Assembly: GCA_020310875.1 (NCBI GenBank)
Contig: MU260052.1
Location: forward strand, 720,001 to 784,000
Source of the DNA: Ceratopteris richardii
Taxonomy: Eukaryota > Streptophyta > Polypodiopsida > Polypodiales > Pteridaceae
Length of the DNA: 64,000 bases
Reading direction: 5' to 3'
Shown in pieces: positions 58,691-64,000 of the stretch. The notes under the pieces were generated by a model. That model made no database searches. It had not been told where the DNA came from and saw nothing but the letters and a program-made list of their open reading frames with translations. The translations under genes were made by a program, and so were the position numbers. The first letter of the stretch is position 1; every line of letters begins with the position of its first letter.

Positions 58691-61600
58691 ATGACCGCGA
58701 CCCGGTCACAAACCTTGAGGATCAAGTGCAAGCAGACAAGAAGAAAGACGAACAGAAGATCATCGAGTCCACTTTCATCGACTTCATCGGTAGGAAGCAT
58801 GGCAGGACAGGTGGACCTAGAAACCTTGCTCTCAAGATTAAACATAAAATTTCCCTCCTTCAGAGGTTTAGCCCATGAGGACCCAGATGAGCACATTCGA
58901 AGATTTCTTGCATTATGTAAGACTAGAGGGCTAATGGGTAGGGAAGATGCTTTCTTGATACTCTTCCCCGCCACATTGGAAGGTCTGGCAGACAAGTGGT
59001 TTAGCCAGTTTGCTGAAAATCACTTTACCTCTTGGGATTTGATGAAAGAGGCTTTTAAAAATCAATTTCAGCATGGCAACACGGCTGAGATCATTATAGA
59101 AGAATTGGAAAACTTGAAATTGGGTCCAGGAGAAAAGTTCCCAGAGTTCGTGACCAGGGCCAAAGCACTAATGGCTAAACTACCGGATCCACCACACGAC
59201 TTCTTTGTCAAGAAGTGGTTAGCCAAACCTCTACCTGTGGTCACCCAATGCAAAATAAAAGAGTTAGTGCTACCTACTGCCTCTGTTGAGGAGTTCATCA
59301 ATACGGCCACACGCTTGGAACAGATAAGGCACCAGTATGGTGCAACTTCTTCCCAACCATCATATGGTACAAAACTGGAGGACCCAGTGATCCAGTTAAG
59401 AAGGGAACTGGAGGGCTTGAAAAGGAATAAGCCCTACACAGAGGAGGAGACTACTGTAGCTAAGCTGAGAAAAGAGATTGAAGCCCTCAAGCTCCAAAAG
59501 GAAGAGGAAGCCCAAGCAGAAGAACTAGCTCAGCTGAGGCAGGAGTTGCAAGAACTCAAAGGAGGCGGCATTAAGAATGGACTCTGGTGCTCCATGTGCA
59601 GCAAGCAAGGGCACATAGTAAGCGAATGTCCTTTGCTAAATGTGACTTGTCAATTATGCAGGAAGATTGGGCATGAGGCCCATGAATGCCAAGTAAGGGG
59701 AATGCCGACAACGACATACTGGACACAAGGAGGACTTTTGCCACCAGCAAATGTAATGGCAGCAGTAGCAAACCGAGGTATCAACTATAATCCTAGACCG
59801 AGAACTAACTTTGCAAATGGGCCTAGAAGGCCAATTATTTGCTTCAGATGTGGAGAATGCGGGCACTACCAATCTAGGTGCACTCTCCTAGAAAATGCAC
59901 CTCCTTGCAGGAACTATCCAGAAGCCAGGGAGCATTATACCAACGGATGTCCTAAGAATCAAGCTTCTACTTCCGGACCCCATCTCCAATTGATCTCTGT
60001 ATACAAGGAGGAAAAATTACCTCAGGCCAATGAACCCTCGCCATCTACCAGAGTGGTACAATTAGAAGAACTCGAATCTTTTGCAGTACAGACAAGAAGC
60101 AAGGGAGCGGCAAAAGTGATAGAAAATCAAGAATTGATAATTAAGGAATTGAACAAAGACAGAGTTGCAATTGAAGACAAAGCTACCACAAGAGCAGACA
60201 CAAACCAAAATGAATGTCTCATAGGCACCAGTGATGCCATTGGGCATGCCTTCAACAGGGCTCAAGAAGAGTTTGGCAAAGCAAATGAAGCTCACTCTCT
60301 TAAAGAGTCAGAGGCTTCAAAACTACTCAAGTCAATGAAGAAGGAGGTTAGTATTTTTGAATTAATAAAGATGGATGGAAAATTCAGGTCAGAATTATTG
60401 CAGATAATTGATGAGGCTTCTACTACAAGCTTAGTGGCCAAGACTGCTATTTTACATAAAGGGATAATTAGGGGGGAAGCACCCCTTACGGATTATAAAA
60501 GTCCTCGGCTTACAATATCAATCAAGGGTCATGAATTTCAAGGTGTTATTGTAGATGGTGGTTCTGGTATTAACTTGATGCCTGAACATACCATGAAAAA
60601 GATTGGACTCCACCCTTCAAGACCTGCAAATTTCACGGTTACGCTGGCAGATCAGAGCAAAGTAAGGCCTTTGGGGGTAATCCCAAAAGTTCCACTTGAA
60701 GTACAAGGTAATCTATTCATTCTGGATTTTGTGGTTTTAAGATTGCCCCAGGTTGAAGGAGGATTTCCTCTCTTAATTGGAAGACCTTGGCTGAGGCATG
60801 CTAGTGTCATTCATGATTGGGGTAAGGACACTATGTGGGTACAAAAGAAAGGGCAGGAGCTGACACAAATTCATTTAGAAGAAGGCCCAGACAATCAAGG
60901 AACCACTAGTATGATGCAAACAGTGAGCATTTGCATGGAAACAGAAGCGGAGGATCAACCCCAAATAGATTTTGAGGAAGAAGAGGATATTTTAAGTTGG
61001 CTCCAAGCAAGCAACTCTTCCTCTTGTTTTGGAATTTTTCTTGATAATCCTAGCACGACTGAAGGCTATGATGAAGACAAGGAAAAGGTCCAGGTTGATG
61101 GATTGGGAGAGCCCATCACTGACCACAGAAGGGGCAGGAAGATACCCCTCAAATACAAATTGGAGGAGGATGTGTCAACCACAGATAACGAAGTTTCTAA
61201 AGCTAAAGACAAGGTAAAAAATTCTGAGGTTGAATGTTCTTTCCCAATTCAAGAAATCCCCACAGGATGGATGCAGGACAAGGTGGAACACATCGAAGTC
61301 CAAAATACACCTGCTTATGAAGCAATGCACGAGAAGCTAGTAGAAGAAGACAAGGAAGCAGATGCACAAGGAGATAATATGGTATCAAGAAATCCGGTCC
61401 AAGAAATACACTTAGACACTCAAAACAATACTCAACCAGTTCTGGTGGCCACTTGGTTGTGGAGCCACCCAGAGCTCCTAGAAAAGGTAAAATCATTCTT
61501 GACCCAGTATGCAGATGTTTTTGCCTGGCATTATAAAGACTTAGAAGGAGTGCCTGCATCTTATGGAGAGCACAGAATCCCCCTGGTTGATGGAGCCAGA

Positions 61601-64000
61601 CCCATCAGAGGAAGGAGCTATAGACTCAATCCAAAGTATGCCGAAGCCGTCTATGTGGAAATCCAAAAGATGGAGGATGCAGGGGTCATCATTCCTGTGG
61701 AGCACTCAGAGTGGCTCTCACCTATGGTTATAGTTCCGAAGAAGAATACAAATAAAATCAGAATTTGTGTTGACTTTAGAGCTCTCAACAAGGTGACCAT
61801 TCCAGATGGGTTCCCTATGCCTTTTGCAGAACAGGTCATTGAAGAAGTGGCTGGGCATGCATTATATAGTTTTATGGATGGATTCGGTGGCTACAATCAA
61901 ATATCAATACATCCAGAGGATCGTGAAAAGACTGCTTTTATCACATCTTGGGGAACATATGTGTATGTAAAAATGCCATCTGGGCTCAGAAATGCTCCAG
62001 CCACCTTTAACAGAATGGTCAATCTCATTTTTGGCCCCCTATTGCTGGAATCACTTAGAATCTTCATGGATGACTTCTCTTCGTTTTCAGGATCTCACAA
62101 GGAAACTCCTCTAGATTGTTTGGACCACCACTTGAGGCAGCTGCAGAATGTTTTCAAAAGATGCAGGGAGACTAAGTTAAAGCTCAATCCAAACAAATGT
62201 CATTTCCTTGTGACAGAAGGAACCCTCTTAGGACATGTGGTGTCGGCTAAAGGTATGGCCCCAGATCCTGACAAAATCATTTCTATATTAAAGTTGCCTA
62301 AACCTAAATCCCCTAAAGAGATCCAGAGTTTCTTGGGGCATACTGGTTATCATAGAAGGTTCATAAAAATGTATGCAGAGATAGCTAGACCTCTGACTAG
62401 ACTTACAGGTAAGGAAGTACCTTTTAAATGGGAAGAAGAGGAGGAAAAAGCATATCAGACATTACGGTCAAGGTTGGTGAGTGCTCCTATCTTGGTCACA
62501 CCGGAGTGGTCAAAAATCTTTCATATACATGTCGATGCCAGTGCATATGCAGTGGGGGCAGTTCTGACCCAACCAAGTGAAGAATTTAAAATGGACAGGC
62601 CAATTCAATATACCAGTAGAATCTTGACCAAGGCTGAAAGGAATTACAGTACTACTGAAAGGGAAGCACTAACAATGGTCTTTGCCGTCCAAAAATTCCG
62701 TCATTACTTACTGGGGGTAAAATTTATTATTATATCAGATCACCAACCACTAAAATACCTCCTCAACAAACCCCAGGCCACCGGCAGAATATGGAGGTGG
62801 CTATTGTTGTTCCAAGAGTTTGATTTTTCTGTAGTCCATAAACCAAGAAAAGACAATGTTATGGCGGATCACTTATCCAGAATAAATATGATGAATCAAT
62901 CTAGTGGAATCAATGATGATTTTCCCGATGCTCATTTGTTTGCTGTAAAAGCTCAAAGCTGGTATTACGACATTAAAAATTTCATTAAAACAAGATTGTA
63001 TCCAGAAAAGGCTAGTGCTGTACAAAAGAAGAGCCTGCTAATCAAGAGTAGACCATATACCTTCATCGAAGATAAATTGTACAGACAGGGCAAAGATGAC
63101 CGGTTCAGGAAGTGTTTGGAAGAAGAAGAAGTGAGGGAAGTCCTTCACTCTGCACATGAAGGTACAGGTGGTGGGCACCTCCCAGGACATATTATGAGTC
63201 AGAGGATACTGGATGCGGGTCTATGGTGGCCTACACTATTTAGGGATGCAGATGAATGGGGAAAAGCATGTGACATTTGCCAGAGGTGTGGACCTAAGCC
63301 AACAAAGCAGAGGCATAACCCCTTGGTTATTTCCACCTCCTGGCAACCATTTGAGAAGTGGGGGTTAGATTTTGTAGGGCCAATCTACCCTCCCGCGTTT
63401 CCAAAAATAGAAAAATATCTCCTGATAGCTACTGATTATGCCACAAAGTGGGCTGAAGCTATTGCCTCATCCGATTGCACAGCCCAAACTGTTGCTGATT
63501 TCATTTATAGTAACATCATTTGCAGGTTTGGTTGTCCACTTGAAATTTGTACTGATCAAGGTACCCATTTTGTCAATAAAGTCCTGCAAGAAATTTTCAA
63601 CAGGTATAGAATTCTTCATAGGACCTCTTGTGCTTACTATCCACGAGCAAATGGACAGGCTGAGTCCACAAATAAGGTTTTAATTGCAATGTTAAGAAAG
63701 GAGTGTATGTTGCAACCCACTTCATGGGGCATCGCGTACCTAGGTACACTTTGGGCATACAGGCTAGCCTACAAAGAGGCCACTGGTTATTCCCCATTCC
63801 AACTGGTCTATGGCATCTTACCTATCGAGCCCTTTGAATTTTTACATGGATCACCTAAGATAGCATTCATGCAGGGAAAGAAGGATTGTGATATCTCTCA
63901 GAGGCTAGGAGCACTACATAAAGTGGAGGAGATTCGTCTACTTGCGACCAAACAATTGATAGAGACTCAGATAAAAAGGAAGGAGGCTCATGACCGATAT
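58691..64000 (+). CDS. G3 gag-pol polyprotein, open to the window edge (1,770 codons so far)
   Basis: An in-frame TGA at 58,682 is followed by ATG at 58,691 and a second ATG at 58,799 (MAGQVDLETLL); either could be the start. From there I read no stop to 64,000. Gag domain 58,840-59,330; coiled coil 59,390-59,560 (KLRKEIEALKLQKEEEAQAE); knuckles CSMCSKQGHIVSEC, CQLCRKIGHEAHEC and CFRCGECGHYQSRC (normal C-x2-C-x4-H-x4-C). Protease VIVDGGSGINLM (Asp codon 60,554), a DGG form common in plant gypsy elements. RT 61,560-62,280 with FMDD at 62,063-62,074. RNase H 62,515-62,890 (HVDASAYAVGAVL). A single HHCC zinc domain 63,050-63,290. Integrase core from 63,366 (GLDFVGP, CTDQGTHF, AESTNK: complete D-D-E), then the start of the C-terminal domain. 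Probably a functional source copy. Confidence 0.9.
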   Translation, partial: MTATRSQTLRIKCKQTRRKTNRRSSSPLSSTSSVGSMAGQVDLETLLSRLNIKFPSFRGLAHEDPDEHIRRFLALCKTRGLMGREDAFLILFPATLEGLADKWFSQFAENHFTSWDLMKEAFKNQFQHGNTAEIIIEELENLKLGPGEKFPEFVTRAKALMAKLPDPPHDFFVKKWLAKPLPVVTQCKIKELVLPTASVEEFINTATRLEQIRHQYGATSSQPSYGTKLEDPVIQLRRELEGLKRNKPYTEEETTVAKLRKEIEALKLQKEEEAQAEELAQLRQELQELKGGGIKNGLWCSMCSKQGHIVSECPLLNVTCQLCRKIGHEAHECQVRGMPTTTYWTQGGLLPPANVMAAVANRGINYNPRPRTNFANGPRRPIICFRCGECGHYQSRCTLLENAPPCRNYPEAREHYTNGCPKNQASTSGPHLQLISVYKEEKLPQANEPSPSTRVVQLEELESFAVQTRSKGAAKVIENQELIIKELNKDRVAIEDKATTRADTNQNECLIGTSDAIGHAFNRAQEEFGKANEAHSLKESEASKLLKSMKKEVSIFELIKMDGKFRSELLQIIDEASTTSLVAKTAILHKGIIRGEAPLTDYKSPRLTISIKGHEFQGVIVDGGSGINLMPEHTMKKIGLHPSRPANFTVTLADQSKVRPLGVIPKVPLEVQGNLFILDFVVLRLPQVEGGFPLLIGRPWLRHASVIHDWGKDTMWVQKKGQELTQIHLEEGPDNQGTTSMMQTVSICMETEAEDQPQIDFEEEEDILSWLQASNSSSCFGIFLDNPSTTEGYDEDKEKVQVDGLGEPITDHRRGRKIPLKYKLEEDVSTTDNEVSKAKDKVKNSEVECSFPIQEIPTGWMQDKVEHIEVQNTPAYEAMHEKLVEEDKEADAQGDNMVSRNPVQEIHLDTQNNTQPVLVATWLWSHPELLEKVKSFLTQYADVFAWHYKDLEGVPASYGEHRIPLVDGARPIRGRSYRLNPKYAEAVYVEIQKMEDAGVIIPVEHSEWLSPMVIVPKKNTNKIRICVDFRALNKVTIPDGFPMPFAEQVIEEVAGHALYSFMDGFGGYNQISIHPEDREKTAFITSWGTYVYVKMPSGLRNAPATFNRMVNLIFGPLLLESLRIFMDDFSSFSGSHKETPLDCLDHHLRQLQNVFKRCRETKLKLNPNKCHFLVTEGTLLGHVVSAKGMAPDPDKIISILKLPKPKSPKEIQSFLGHTGYHRRFIKMYAEIARPLTRLTGKEVPFKWEEEEEKAYQTLRSRLVSAPILVTPEWSKIFHIHVDASAYAVGAVLTQPSEEFKMDRPIQYTSRILTKAERNYSTTEREALTMVFAVQKFRHYLLGVKFIIISDHQPLKYLLNKPQATGRIWRWLLLFQEFDFSVVHKPRKDNVMADHLSRINMMNQSSGINDDFPDAHLFAVKAQSWYYDIKNFIKTRLYPEKASAVQKKSLLIKSRPYTFIEDKLYRQGKDDRFRKCLEEEEVREVLHSAHEGTGGGHLPGHIMSQRILDAGLWWPTLFRDADEWGKACDICQRCGPKPTKQRHNPLVISTSWQPFEKWGLDFVGPIYPPAFPKIEKYLLIATDYATKWAEAIASSDCTAQTVADFIYSNIICRFGCPLEICTDQGTHFVNKVLQEIFNRYRILHRTSCAYYPRANGQAESTNKVLIAMLRKECMLQPTSWGIAYLGTLWAYRLAYKEATGYSPFQLVYGILPIEPFEFLHGSPKIAFMQGKKDCDISQRLGALHKVEEIRLLATKQLIETQIKRKEAHDRY

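Larger units (their letters stand above)
57584..64000 (+). mobile_element. G3: Ty3/gypsy element, 5' LTR and intact gag-pol frame, runs off the window
   Basis: A 948-bp 5' LTR starting TGTTGAGCCC, a primer site, a 100-bp spacer and a gag-pol frame without any stop to base 64,000. It inserted in ORF3 of G2; the base pairs before it are CAAAG, predicted to recur after the missing 3' LTR. RT has FMDD and LYSFMDGFGGYNQ. It belongs to a non-chromovirus plant lineage related to, but distinct from, G1/G2: one zinc domain only and normal knuckle spacing. The integrase fossil at 12,573 is an old relative. Confidence 0.88.

Overview
The window is a land-plant nuclear repeat region. It consists of nested LTR retrotransposons, plant-type priming sites (tRNA-iMet and tRNA-Asp complements), degraded copia and chromovirus fossils, and two spliceable exons of a probable plastid-targeted membrane protein. 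Dense, deep nesting suggests a large, slowly purged genome (fern or gymnosperm are plausible), but nothing in the sequence fixes the species. No bacterial genes, CRISPR array, or intact tRNA or rRNA gene was found.

Layout. 1-12.6 kb: host-gene exons (minus, 1863-2743) amid minus-strand copia and gypsy fossils, two copies of an LTR-like repeat with Pol III boxes (4031 and 9209), and tRNA-like fragments. 12.57-15.25 kb: an integrase fossil interrupted by an LTR, followed by the gag and protease of an old chromovirus (G0). 15,255-32,236: a 17-kb Athila-like Ty3/gypsy element (G1) with near-identical 634-bp LTRs and a CCCAT target duplication, inserted in the G0 protease. 32.24-33.45 kb: G0 resumes with reverse transcriptase. 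33.45-39.86 kb: a CACTA-like DNA transposon fragment carrying a complete but dead Ty1/copia element (C1, 33,759-39,753, target duplication GTTTA). 39.94-40.37 kb: a truncated second copy of the 12.77-kb LTR. 42.78-57.58 kb: a second, older element of the G1 lineage (G2), interrupted in its third ORF by G3. 57.58 kb to the end: 5' LTR, primer site and an uninterrupted gag-pol frame of a third Ty3/gypsy family (G3), running off the window.

The most interesting content is the lineage shared by G1 and G2. Both encode, in order, an N-terminal extension, Gag with short-spaced zinc knuckles, protease 1, reverse transcriptase, RNase H, TWO consecutive HHCC integrase zinc domains, the integrase core, a SECOND retropepsin-like domain downstream of integrase, a tryptophan-rich W-x-P-K-type tail, and a large third ORF in the envelope position. 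Both also have long leaders full of tandem repeats built on ATCGCGAT or AATCGTGA/TCACGATT palindromes. G3 lacks the duplicated zinc domain within the sequence shown. G1 looks young by its LTRs, yet carries in-frame stops and an integrase deletion, so it was probably mobilised in trans.

Limits: all homology calls are by eye from motifs. LTR, priming-site and duplication boundaries were read directly. The 3' ends of G2 and G3 lie outside the window.
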